A DNA stretch of 64,000 nt. Origin: Macrosoma leucophasiata (lineage: Eukaryota; Arthropoda; Insecta; Lepidoptera; Hedylidae). Position numbers and translations under genes: made by a program. Below, in pieces: positions 9,901-20,672 of this stretch. Location: assembly GCA_036365455.1 (NCBI GenBank), contig JAWQUS010000010.1:17594501-17658500 (forward strand), read 5' to 3'. The notes under the pieces were generated by a model. It was not told where the DNA came from. It searched no databases and worked only from the letters and a program-made list of their open reading frames with translations. The stretch's first letter is position 1. The number at the start of each line of letters is the position of its first letter.

Positions 9901-12687
9901 CGCGAGCGAAGCCGGGGCGGGCCGCTAGTATATATATAATTGTCATCGCAATTATTTCAAATTATTTCAACACATCAATAATTATACATATAAGCAAAAT
10001 TACGTTTTATATATTTAACTATTTAGAAATACTAAGAAAACAAATTATCTACTCTGAAAATAAATTTAAATAATGTAATCCAAGAGTCTGTAAAATTTAC
10101 ATAATACATATGAATTAAATTTACAATTTAGGTTAATAAAATGTACTTACAAAAACAGAATCCCACATTGCGCTTCCTGACACGCACTTGGCCGGTTTTT
10201 AATGTATACCGTGAACTATTTATAAAAAAAATACATCGAAAAGCACAATCAAGGATCGTCAGTTTAATATTTGCGAAATTTAATTTATTTCAGTTCGATT
10301 TCAATTTATTTAGGTATAATTATTTTTTAAAATAAATTATTCATTATTTAATCCATGTCTTTATTTCAGATGATGTAAATATTTCTAATCAACAAAATAA
10401 ATCAAAGAAACGTAAAAGAAAATCTTCAACCATATCCAGTGAAGAACAAGGTCTTGTTGGAGGTGAAGGTATATCTCAAATTATCATTTAAAACTATCAT
10501 AATTTCACTCTTTGTACAATGTAATAGGTCACAGTAAAAATATATGATATTTCGATACCGGGAAATTCAAAAGTTAACTTTAAGTAACGCTTTTTCAACG
10601 TTTATTAAATTTTAAAACTGATAGTCGGTACTCGGTGCCACTCATAATAATATTGACACGTTCGTTTTCTTATAATATACTTGGCACCGAGTATTCGAAA
10701 TAAAGTTCAGGTTTTTCAGAACACCGTAAATGTATGTGTATGGCGGGCCGCTACTTATAAAATATACATGATTAACGAACTGATACTGAATACATTATTT
10801 ATTTCAGGTAACTCAAATGTAAACACATCGTTACAAGTAAATGAATGCGTAATAAATAGTGGCGTCACAAAAAAACGTAAAATATCCACCGAAAAGGAAA
10901 ATGAAACAAAAGGTATTATTTTGCTCCATCATTATGATCGATATAAGAGATCATAAATAAAAATTACTGTGGCAAATCAGTGCTTATATGCTGCCATAGT
11001 CACAGTGGTTGTACAGTACTACTTTCTTTCAGACCTTATTTAATGTATTTTATAGAAAATACATCTTACTTTCACTACTTGTACTGTATGATTTTTAACT
11101 ATATTCTAATCTACGCTGCTTGTTCCAGTTGCGTTAAGTATTGATGGCAGCGACATACTCGAAACCGCGTCTAATAAAGTTGGTACTGAGATAAATAAAA
11201 TAAATAGCAGTGAACATCTTCAAGAAGTGACTGGTAAACTTGGTATTAACCATAATTATAGCATAAATACATACGAGCATTTATGCAAGTTGGACAAGAC
11301 AATACGACAGTATATTAAAATACAAAATATAAATATGATAAATATTCTTGTAAGCTAAGTAGCCTATTATTGCACAGAGCAGCGACGGTGCTAAACGCCG
11401 TGCATTATTCCGCCGTGACATATTCTAATGATTTCAGCTTCGTAACGGATACAGAGTATTGTATATCACTACAAATTATAATGTAAAGTCCCCCTATTTT
11501 CTCTGTCTGTATGCACTTGTCTCGGAAAGTTGTGAACGGATTTTGTTCCTGTTTGAAATGTTGGAAAGAGAGTTTTTTGAGGAAAATTTATATCTATATC
11601 AATGTCGTATTTATATTTGCCAAGATATCACAGTTTGTCAAAGAAGTCGAGCGCGTCCCAACAAATAAATCTTACCCGTGCGAAGCCGGGGCGGGTTGCT
11701 AGTGTCATAATAAACTAAAGTGTATTGTAATTGAACTATGATGCATTTTATTCAATTTGATTTTTGCAGGCACAGTTGGAATGCTGTGTTGTATACTCAG
11801 TTTTGATTATTGTCGAATTGTCTATTCCAACCTGTATATAAAAAACAGAATAAAATTAAATGTGTTCTGTCTTTTCAGGGATAACTAAGAAGAAGGCAAA
11901 CAAAAAGAGGAAAGAAAGAGAGGATGATGATGGAATTACAAAGTCAAAGGTAAGAGTAATTGTTGAAGAGATTGGAATGAACAATAATCTAATTGTATAA
12001 TTTTATTCATGTATATAGCCCGTTCTCACTATTAGCGCATATTATAGCTAAAATCCCACAACTCCAGTAATTTTAGTGTTGCACTTTTTTGGTAGCTTTT
12101 ACTAGTCGCTAAAATATGAATCATTTATTGCATAATAACCCTATAGGATCTTTTCAGTATTTTGTAACACCTTTATAAGAATATAATGTAAAATTTATAT
12201 TTTGATCTTGTAGGTTTTCAAGGGAACGGCCTTTGATCAAGTTCATATAAACCGTCTACCATCCAGTATTTTGAACCAGTTGGAAGATAAACCGAAAGTT
12301 TCTAAAGCAGACAATGACAAAAAAATTAAAGTGGTATCCACCTCTGATTTTCTAGTAGAGGAGACTAGGAAGAGGAAAAACAAACCTTCGAACTATTTGG
12401 AAGAAAGTATTTGTTTAAATGATGATGACACGCCTGGACCAAAGAAACAAAGAGATCACTTGAAAAAACCTAAAGTACTACCATTTATTCCAACAGCCTC
12501 AACATCCGACAGTGGATATACAACTAATTTTAAAATTAATGTGATTCCTCGTGAAGTCAAGTTTGTAGCACAGTCCAGTAATGTAGCCAATTTTAAGAAT
12601 GATTACTTGTATAGTAAAAAAATTAAACGATTAGGGACATATGAACTGTACAAAAGAAATAGGAATATAAAAATGTCGAAGTTTTAA
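907..12687 (+). CDS. Large lysine/serine/acid-rich, probably nuclear protein, 3' part (5' end outside the window)
   Basis: Twelve exons read in one frame: 907-4152, 4906-5010, 5543-5620, 6263-6355, 6486-6578, 6904-6996, 9059-9151, 10370-10468 (or 10462), 10808-10912, 11129-11233, 11879-11949 and 12214-12687 (stop). Together they give about 1551 residues. The first exon here starts after a good acceptor (TATGTTTCAG) in phase 1, so earlier coding exons must lie upstream of it. The giant exon is low-complexity: Ser/Lys/Asp/Glu-rich, with an RRSPRLLGKK motif near residue 45 and a strongly acidic tract followed by basic KKRRNRQR-type clusters. The small exons encode repeated basic SKKxKKKS blocks. 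The last exon (about 157 residues) is the most ordered-looking part and contains VFKGTAFDQVHINRLPSSI. Basic and acidic tracts suggest a nuclear or nucleolar protein. I do not recognise it with certainty; an insect slender-lobes-like nucleolar protein is a guess only. Existence of the gene is well supported, the name is not. Confidence 0.85.
5034..5185 (-). mobile_element. SINE-like family S1, 3' part, intronic
   Basis: On the minus strand it reads CTCTGGTCTTTGTGTGGGTG, then CTATAGGCTGCAGTCATCACTT. This block is shared with the copies at 34692-34895, 42290-42500, 48132-48409, 51623-51855 and 57226-57560. Here the 5' half of the family is missing. Confidence 0.7.
5196..5412 (-). mobile_element. 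Fragment of a LINE reverse transcriptase C-terminal region
   Basis: The minus-strand reading contains VDGCRGPGRPRLTYHDQIGR and later DEAREVCQNRDIW. The GRGRPR-x-T/R-W/Y pattern is the usual tail of lepidopteran endonuclease/reverse-transcriptase LINEs. It sits in an intron and is followed on the plus strand by a GTAT microsatellite. Confidence 0.55.
5733..5890. mobile_element. Small MITE with CCCATTCG ends and TTAA flanks (piggyBac-like)
   Basis: The left end CCCATTCGGTGCGGCAG follows TTAA (5729-5732). The right end CCGCGACGAATGGG is followed within one base by TTAA (5891-5894). The inverted ends share about 14 of 17 positions. TTAA targets and ends starting CCC are piggyBac hallmarks. Confidence 0.5.
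5895..6187 (+). repeat. Dispersed lepidopteran repeat L (CATCCACTGCTGGACAAA), copy 1
   Basis: Contains GACATCCACTGCTGGACAAA, CCGCCACGCTTGACCTGTGG and ATTGTTCGGTTGACTAACCT, all found again in the second copy at 43422-43533 plus 44548-44760. This sentence-like block is very common in Lepidoptera; whether it belongs to a helitron or another element cannot be told here. Confidence 0.65.
6629..6706 (+). pseudogene. Decaying copy of the 93-nt repeat exon
   Basis: Between active copies, about 75 nt read NSSKK-type codons again: Q-Q-L-N-S-K-K-H-K-N-K-S-L-D-I, then F-F-E-E-Q-A-S-I-A, in an open frame. The 5' 15-20 nt that would carry the acceptor and the D-E-M-E codons are missing or scrambled (an AAATAAAG context with no pyrimidine tract). 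The downstream boundary still resembles a donor (GCGA followed by GTATTT). I read it as an exon copy that lost its acceptor; use as a cryptic exon cannot be excluded. Confidence 0.65.
7411..8673 (+). mobile_element. Mariner transposon, near full length, transposase broken
   Basis: The terminal inverted repeats are GTTGGGGGAAAAAGTCTTTT on the left and AAGAAACTTTTTCCCCAACC on the right. TA target duplications lie at 7409-7410 and 8674-8675. The transposase starts at 7590 (MSESNEEIRFILKFYYKKGK, the N-terminal helix-turn-helix) and shows HHDNARPHTS and YSPDLAPSD. The second and third catalytic aspartates have 34 residues between them (D34D). It is dead: a frameshift near 8033 just before the first catalytic D (DEKWI), and a stop (TAA for a leucine codon) near 8119. 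It lies in an intron of the first gene. Confidence 0.9.
9236..9458. mobile_element. hAT-type MITE inserted in an S1 SINE
   Basis: The ends CACAGATCACCTCCAATAG and TTTTTGGAGGTGATCTGTG are inverted repeats. They are flanked by perfect 8-bp duplications CTGCAGCC (9228-9235 and 9459-9466). Joining the flanks restores the S1 SINE phrase GATGACTGCAGCCTATTGACAT. An 8-bp target duplication is the hAT signature. Confidence 0.75.
9520..9707 (-). mobile_element. tRNA-headed SINE, minus orientation
   Basis: The minus strand reads CTCTGTGACCCAGTGGTAGC (box A-like), then GGTACGATCCTCAGGTCGGG (box B-like), followed by an unrelated body ending in AAAGAAAGAAAG. This is the usual plan of a pol III SINE. Confidence 0.6.
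9757..9928 (+). mobile_element. Short non-autonomous helitron-like element ending in CTAG
   Basis: It begins TCTCGTGTCACAATG after an A and ends GCGAAGCCGGGGCGGGCCGCTAG before a T, with a GC-rich hairpin just before the end. A TC start, CTAG end, A/T insertion context and 3' hairpin are helitron features. The similar 3' end at 11702 supports a family. Confidence 0.5.
11468..11702 (+). mobile_element. Second helitron-like CTAG element
   Basis: Ends GCGAAGCCGGGGCGGGTTGCTAG followed by T, as at 9928. The body reads ATAATGTAAAGTCCCCCTAT and GTCTCGGAAAGTTGTGAACG, a phrase typical of lepidopteran dispersed elements. The 5' limit is approximate. Confidence 0.45.
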
Positions 12688-12867
12688 TCTTCAATATCTC
12701 AGTAGATTATTTACTGTAATTGGAGATTATCTTCATATTCCGCCTATGTGTATGTGCATGTTTATAACATTGTGTCACTCTTGGAAGTACTATTCAGAAA
12801 GTTAATAATAGTTATGTATACCTATAACACAATATATATGCATACCAATAACTTTCATGAATTTGCA

Positions 12868-12873
12868 AATAAA
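12868..12873 (+). terminator. Polyadenylation signal AATAAA of the first gene
   Basis: A canonical AATAAA lies about 180 nt after the stop codon at 12687, in an AT-rich 3' UTR. It is the first such hexamer after the stop that I noticed. Confidence 0.55.
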
Positions 12874-15800
12874 TAATCATAAGCCGGTACTGTAGGCAAA
12901 CGTAAGTTACGGTAACGTCATAGACATATTATAATAAGAGAAGAAGAAATTATAAAAAACTGTGAAAACCTACCACGTATTGGACTAGTCTCCAATGAAG
13001 ATGAACTAGATTTGGTAATATGTTAGGCCACGTCAAAAAGTTTTGTTGATTTTATTTGTTAATAATTGTTATGTAACCTATGTAATTTTACTTTTCTCCA
13101 AAAGAGGTACGATTGTTTATGTTTGTAATTGTATGCGTTTTGGACTTCTATTATTGTGTTGTTTGTTTTGTTCCTGTTGTACATTTTCAAATATGTTTTG
13201 TTTCCCGCTGTATGACTAAGTTCCTGATAATTAAGCCTAGATGGCACTAGTGAACAAAAGAAATGGTATCGTCCATGTGCCGTGTTTTCACTTATAACTT
13301 GATTATTTTTTAATGTTCTGTGAAGTAATTCAATAAATAAATTCTCTAAAGTTAACTCATTATTTATAAGATGCCTTATTATTGTTAAAATATACATACA
13401 CGACGAAAATGCTTCCCGCCTTATCATGCCGGTGTAAACAAACCGCCATGTTGTCGAGAATCGACGAGCCACGATAGCCGGTAAGTGTTAATGTAAACGT
13501 AAGTATATAAATCAAAATGCAATATAATTATATAATAAAATTAAAATCATTATTCTTTCAATACGTATTTCAATTGTAACTAGTAGAATGGAAAAATAAA
13601 ATAAAAAGTTTATCAATTGACATATGACGTCAATGCGAAGAACTGTTACGGCCAATGACAGCTGCGTATTGTTAGTCACGTGGTCACAGTCTTCCAATAG
13701 CAGATCAACCGATCTCTGTGTACTTTTTCACATAATAGTAAAACAGATTGTAGTCTATGGAGTGAGTGGTGTTATATTTTGTCAATTTCATGACACTAAA
13801 AACGTAAATGTGTGAAATTCAGGATTATTCTATTGACCATAAGGATATTTATATGAATAAATATTCGGTAAGTCCTATTTGACTTGTAAATATATGTTTT
13901 TCTGTTTGAAAACAATAATATGGACAGTGGGAAAGTCCATTCGAGTTATGTCCCGCTCTTTTTAATGTCATTCACTATTTCTTTATTACTGGGAATGCGA
14001 ATACATACTTGAATGTTAAAATAATTAATGATGTACTCAGTACGTGAGCTAAGATCCATACTAAGTAACCATGTTGGCAAAGTGGCGGGAAATTGCATAC
14101 ATCACGAAAGTACCAGTACAAGTCCACCTAAAATTAACACCACACAATCGATCGCTATGAACGAACAAAGTGAATCTAACTAGTTACTAATTGTGTATCT
14201 AATAATTCATACTATCATTACACATTAGATTTATTTTAACTTTTAAACCCTATGTACCTATAGAATAATATAAACACGCGGCTTATAACGGACATTGTTT
14301 CGTCTTCTATCTCTTTCCTGCCTGTTCATTACCGTATGGATCGATAAGGATAGCATGAATATTATTATTATTTATTTTATTGATGTGATATTCTTAAAGG
14401 GTATCTACCTGTACATAAATAATTTTGACAGTATGTACACAGCGTAATTGTGTTTTCACTTTCGATAGATGTAAATAAAAACAGTTCTTTGACAGATTGA
14501 CAGAAAAAAACGGCGCCAAATTGCCGTCAATGAATTTACAATCGTGCGAGTTGTTTGTGATTATAGGTATAGGTACATACATACCTACCCTAAATACTTA
14601 TGTTATCCTTGTTTCATGTACATAATTTTGCGCGTAATACAGGTATTTACTTCACTATGACTACAGAAATAATGTATGAAATAGTCTTGCACATGCTCCT
14701 AAAGCATTAGGTAGTCGAGACAGCATGGTGTTTTATTTGACTAAACCAAAACGTTTCTCAATTGAATTCATTCAAAATACATTTTTTCCAGTACCTACTG
14801 ATATATGTTTCGCATACTATAATCTTGGCAATTTATAAACAAGATGCCCGATATAACCAACCGGTAACAAAAAAAAGTCGATTAAAATAATGTCGATAAA
14901 TAGTAACATTTCCGTAGTAGGTAGGTAGCTATATCTACGAGGCAATGCTGTTCCCACGGCCGGTTCCGAGCGAGAATTTCAAAACGTTTAACAATGAGTG
15001 CACTCTGTCTATGTTGTTGTGCGTGCAAGGGAATCGATCGCATGCATCTGTGTGCAAGTGCCACAGTATACGAGATGTCAGTGTGTGAATTTTAATTGAT
15101 ACATTTCAAATCAATCTAGTAATAATACCCGACACTTGTAAAAAACTAAGCTGCCTGTCGTTTTTTGTCAATTTTTTTTTGGTAGCCCGTCTTAATATCA
15201 AGGTTTATACAGTGGCCGACTGAATTAAAATGAGCTATCATATTTATAACATCTTAATGGGATTAGGAATTGTGAAAGACCTTAAAATATGCCTGAAAAC
15301 GCTAAAAAGATATATGTATAATGCAACAAGTCCATAAATACAACATGTAACGGGAATAATGCACACTCTCAAACTCCCAGATTAGAAAATCGAGTTGTAA
15401 TCATAATACATGAACTAAAAGTACATGTTTATGTATTGAATATTTTTTATTTAAGAAATAAGTTGTCCTCAATTTGTACAAACAGTATGCACACCCTATG
15501 CGTACTTACCCTACCTCTACCTACGGCCGCACATAAAACACGAAACTACTCACACACGCACACTGTTGCAATGTGACGTTACCTGCGTACCTACCCTTAT
15601 TAACATTCGCTAGTAAAAATATTAATTTTCACTATTTTATTTCTTAGATTATTATTTATAGTAAAAAGCACGTCTAATAAACGCGTTCATGAGTTCTAAT
15701 AAACTTGTTGAGACTAACATTTTATTTTGGATAGACGTTAATCTCGTTTTCGTTTCTATTGACTGTTCACCAAATAAAGTTCGATAGGGATGTGAAATGT

Positions 15801-16245
15801 TACTTTAACTTTATATAAAAACGCAACAAAAATTAACAGTTTGGACACTGATGTTCACTATACTGTGAGAAGTGCACTCTACGAAAAAGGGACGGGTGGC
15901 TGCAACCTGTCCCTGTGTGTGTGTCCTCTGTGTATGTAGTTGTAGTTTTTGTATACGTCCGCGGCCCGCGGCACACACCTGCGGTTATTCCGTCAGCCGT
16001 TTACACTCTCCCTTTACATTAACGGTAGAGTTCCGAGTAAGCTAAAATTAAAAGTAATTAATTCCCATTTCATTGAAAAATCTAAGTATAAAAGTAAAAC
16101 GGCACAAACATAGGTGAGGCCCAATATTATTTTCAACTAAAAACTGGTCAAATAACACTTAGCGATGTATCTATAATCTTTTTCCACTTCTGTCTAAAGT
16201 TACCTATAACATTTTACTCTGCTGTATTCCGGACAGCTCTGGTTA
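12874..16245. other. AT-rich intergenic DNA, no recognised gene
   Basis: Open frames here are short and resemble no family. The longest (minus, 13059-13472, 137 codons) is unrecognised and lies beside CCGCCATGTTG with a GTAAGTG donor-like site on the plus strand. The region may hold non-coding exons of jumu, but I cannot place any. Confidence 0.4.
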
Positions 16246-16253
16246 GGTTAGAT

Positions 16254-16450
16254 CAGTGATTCCCAAAGTGGTCCAAATAGACGCCCTGGGGTCCATGGGA
16301 GACACGATGGGGTCTACGTAGGCGTGAATAAAAATTGGAAATATGGGAATGTGATATAAATGTAGCAAGGATATAACTTTTATATATATATACCGAAACC
16401 AGAAAAAAATTGAAAGGGGTCTACAAGAAAAAATTGTTTAGGAACCTCTG
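16254..16450. mobile_element. hAT-type MITE, CAGTGATTCCCAAA ends
   Basis: The left end CAGTGATTCCCAAAGT and right end TGTTTAGGAACCTCTG are imperfect inverted repeats of the classic hAT form. They are flanked by 8-bp GGTTAGAT at 16246-16253 and 16451-16458. Confidence 0.75.
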
Positions 16451-16458
16451 GGTTAGAT

Positions 16459-16646
16459 CATAGAGCAACTCGGTTCACCGGTCGAAACTCACACCTTGAC
16501 CTTAACAAAATACATAAACAATTTCACGCACACATTTAAATATCTGGGCGATAGGCATAGGACCATTTGGTCTTGTACTTTGACAGACGGGGAAAGCCTG
16601 CATATGGCTAATCCCCTCCGGTTCGCCGCGGCCGTGTTGCTCTATG
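16459..16646. mobile_element. hAT-type MITE, CATAGAGCAAC ends, directly abutting the previous one
   Basis: Ends CATAGAGCAAC and GTTGCTCTATG are perfect 11-bp inverted repeats. The flanks are 8-bp GGTTAGAT at 16451-16458 and 16647-16654. Same family as 41003-41302. Confidence 0.8.
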
Positions 16647-16979
16647 GGTTAGATGGTAGGTAATTGACCTGTGGTGCAGCAGTGCTTAGTCACTTATCAA
16701 CTAGTCTAATGATTGCATGCCTATACTACTTCTTTAAATTAATGCTGGCCACACACCTTACATTTTACTCGCACATACCTATAAAAATTACTCTGCATTC
16801 AATGAGCGTCGGCGGAGAAGATTCTTCCCCCACTCCCTAGAAATTACTTAAATAAAGTAGCACAGTTGACAGTAAATCTTTAACATAATTGTTACGTGTA
16901 CTAGGTACCTATTTATTTTTCGCAATAACAGATGCGAGTGAACTTTAGAAATAAAAGAAAAAAACCGTTCAACAACGTG

Positions 16980-17120
16980 TAGGGTTCCGTAGGTACAGAG
17001 TAAGAAATGTAATGAAAAAAAATATACTGGTCATTTGCATCAGCAATTTATTTCCGTGACATTTTTGTTTTGGCTATGGAAAAAAAAATTTTTTTAACAG
17101 ATGTGTCTTTACTTCATGTA
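16980..17120 (+). repeat. Dispersed repeat family A, short fragment
   Basis: AGGGTTCCGTAGGTACAGAG and AGAAATGTAATGAAAAAAA correspond to the part of copy 1 around 487-530. Further similarity is weak. Confidence 0.4.
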
Positions 17121-18060
17121 AGTCGGCAAGCATATTTTATATATAAATATATAATTAAGAAACTAGAATTTAAAAAATCGTCTTAAAATGTCATGAGACA
17201 TGGTGTGTGAAAAACTCATTTACTGAATGTCTGTGTCCCTTTAGTACGTTTGCTGTGCAATTCACTCTTAAATAAAAATATATCAAAAATGTACACCATG
17301 TTACCAACTAGATTATTTAATTTGATAAAGATTCGATGATTACTTTTGATTTTATAACTTTGTTTCGTGATAAAAAAAACTGTCAACAACGTGGTGTCTC
17401 ACAATTTCGCCTATAGTTTTGTACGGAATTGTAATAAATACACGGGCACCACTGATAGAAAAAAAGTGAGTCGACCATTTGCATTGTGACTTGACAAGAA
17501 GACAAATGCGTTCGGAAAACAAAATAAGATTTTTTAAAGTTGCTGGTATCAAAAATGTAAAGCATATCATGTCAAAGCAGTGGTCGAAAGTACTTTTTTT
17601 CTTTTAATGTTTTTACTGACAAATTTGGCATAAACTTTCCGGAAAGTGTATCATAAACTTTGAAGATAAGTTTTATTGGCACGTTTAAATAATATCACAA
17701 ACGTGGCTCCATTCATTCGTCAAAAATATGAATTTTCGAGTGAAATGTACACGTTTTTGACAGGTGATCATGCTTTTGACTTTTTATTAGTTAAAGTCAT
17801 TGTTTGTGTGTGTGTGTGTCGCAAAACTTGAGAATTGAGAATGGCTCAATATTATTTTTTATTTCTTGTTTTGTCAAGGCACAAGGACATATGGAAAGTT
17901 CTAATAGAAAATAAATTTGGGTGGGTGTAATAAAGGTATAGTGTGAGTTTAGGGTAGGCGTAGTTCATGTTGGGTATGAGCAGGATCTTTGTCTATTAAG
18001 CAATATTTATGAAAAAATATTGTGTTTTTTAGATAAGTAGAAGTTTTTAAGAGAATAGAT
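17121..18060. other. Intergenic DNA, no recognised feature
   Basis: AT-rich sequence with only short meaningless open frames (for example minus 17352-17570) and a short (GT)n run near 17806. I see nothing else that can be supported. Confidence 0.35.
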
Positions 18061-18065
18061 AATCA

Positions 18066-18890
18066 ATGAGGAGCAGAAAAAAAAAGCAAAAAGAGAGGCT
18101 GATAAACGAAGACGTGCTAGAATAAACTCTGACCCATTAAAAAGTGCTGGGCACACAGCTAAAGAAAAAGAAAGAAGACGAAAAAGAAAAGAAGATAATA
18201 AGACAAAGTCCATAGCTGACTAGCAGATGCAACGCAATAAATGGCGCGAAGGGCAACCAAAATGTAGACAGGTGAACAAAAATCGGGAACGATGTTTAGA
18301 GCGACTTCGAGAGGACACCCCACCGAGTGATAGTGGTGAAAGCACTTAGCCTGGGTTGCACCAGGATATTTGTTAAAGTTATTGTAACATTTCACATCCT
18401 TCTCTAACTTTAACAGATTCTTTAAGTTAGAGAAGGATGTGAAATGTTACAATAACTTAATAAATATCAAATATCTTGATGCAACCCAGGCTTAGTGACG
18501 TGATGCAAAACGATTTAGCTGAGCCGGCACCAGTAACCATAAGTGCATCATCCGATTCTTTCCATCATCTCCTTCATCTACTAGCACTTGCAATACAAGC
18601 AGACAAAAGATGGTTGGTTTAAAAATAGCTTGACAAAACAGACAGTTAAGAGATCAAATAATTAACCAACACAATCATACCATTGAACAATTGAAGATAT
18701 CGAACACGTCTTATCAATGAAGAATTCCAGACTAGAAAAGAATCGAAAATTAAGAGTTCATTTTCCACCAAAACTGATAAGTTATCGCCGTAACAAATTC
18801 GATGTACAACGTTTCCTGGAACGGGATGAAAATAGTAAACTGTGTCCAGGAAAAAAAGATACAGGACCTGTTTATTATCCTTGACAGTCA
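18066..18890 (+). pseudogene. Relic of an uncharacterised arthropod basic-protein gene, broken by stops and a MITE
   Basis: The plus-strand frame from 18066 reads EEQKKKAKREADKRRRARI, NSDPLKSAGHTAKEKERRR, a stop, then NKWREGQPKCRQ and EDTPPSDSGEST. After the MITE the tail reads NKFDVQRFLERDENSKLCPG followed by KKDTG. Basic K/R repeats, then TPPS-D, then FLERDDNSR-x-C-PGKKDT is a pattern I recall from uncharacterised, often transposon-associated proteins in insects. No intact frame remains. Confidence 0.5.
18349..18491. mobile_element. Near-perfect palindromic MITE, TTA flanks (Harbinger-like)
   Basis: Arms GCCTGGGTTGCACCAG... and ...CTTGATGCAACCCAGGC continue as an almost complete inverted repeat (GTTATTGTAACATTTCACAT and its complement) around a short loop near 18418. 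The flanks are TTA at 18346-18348 and 18492-18494, a 3-bp duplication as made by PIF/Harbinger elements. Confidence 0.7.
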
Positions 18891-19059
18891 AAAACGTTTG
18901 TCAAACACGTGGGTGCTTATTTTTTCAGGGGTGGTTTTTCAGCACCCTACGGCTATTTAAGCTCTGAAATCGATATTAGTTAATTTATCGGAACATAATC
19001 TTTAAAATTAGAGAGAAAACAAATCGATTTAAAGAACGCGATCGCCTTACACTAAAAAT

Positions 19060-19940
<881 letters not shown>

Positions 19941-20029
19941 AAGGGAAAGAAAAGTTTGACTTCGGGCAGGAATCGAACCTACGGAAATCGGCTGGACTGG
20001 TTATCCTGAAGTCAAATTTTTCTTTCCGT

Positions 20030-20672
20030 TTTTATGGTACCTTAAAAGGAAAAAAGGAACCCTTATAGGATCACTCGTGCGTCTGTCTGTCTGTCTGTCC
20101 GTCTGTCTGTCTGTCACAGCCAATTTACTCCGAAACTACTCGACCGATTGAGTTGAAATTTGATGAATATATGTTAATTGGTGACCCAAAAATGAACACG
20201 TCAAGTAAAATAATAAATTTTAAACATGGGGGCCACTTTCGGGGGTAAATCAGAAATTAAAAAAAAATATATTCGTAAACTGTATCGTGTGACATATCCA
20301 ATGAAAGAGGGTGTTGACAGCATCTCAATATATTTTTTTTATAATTTTTGCATAAACAAATTTGAAGTTATTTAAGTAAAACGACGAAAATTGACCATTC
20401 CCCCTCCCCCCCTTTCCCCTATCACCGAAACTAATGAACTTAAAATTTTGAAAAAAATGTGCAAAATAGTTCTTTGCCTATAGATTACTGGAAAACCTGT
20501 AAGAAGTTTGAGTATTCAAATTAAATCGAAAATTCTTAATAATATAACCCCCCCTGCCGGTACCACCGTAACCCCTATGTCCCTGCATTTTAAATCTGTA
20601 ATATTTTCGAAAATATTTATTTAAATTACGGAACCCTCACCACGCGAGTCGAACTCGCACTTGTTCGGTTTT
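20030..20672 (-). repeat. Dispersed repeat family A, copy 3, reverse orientation
   Basis: Reads in reverse AACCGAACAAGTGCGAGTTC at the right end (compare the start of copy 1) and GTCTGTCTGTCTGTCC-type (TGTC)n near 20080-20115 at the left. It includes GACCGATTGAGTTGAAATTT and ACATGGGGGCCACTTTCGGG. Confidence 0.6.

Larger units (their letters stand above)
6263..10468 (+). repeat. Tandemly duplicated 93-nt symmetric exons (five active copies)
   Basis: Exons 6263-6355, 6486-6578, 6904-6996, 9059-9151 and 10370-10462 are each exactly 93 nt, phase 1 at both ends, and encode the same 31-residue unit. Its skeleton is D-E/D-x-E-x-x-x-Q-Q-N-S-S-K-K-x-K-K-K-S-x-x-I-S-x-E-E-Q-A-S-I. Each starts right after TTTTAG or TTTCAG and ends at a GGT donor. 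Exon 5543-5620 (78 nt) carries a shortened form (KKSKRKSS...PSEEQ). Flanking exons of 105 nt are also phase 1-1, so inclusion, loss or duplication of any exon keeps the frame. A mariner sits in the intron between the third and fourth copies. Confidence 0.85.

Noticed and set aside
13059..13472. 137-codon open frame on the minus strand
   Set aside because: No recognisable motif and composition like the surrounding AT-rich DNA; kept only as a remark.
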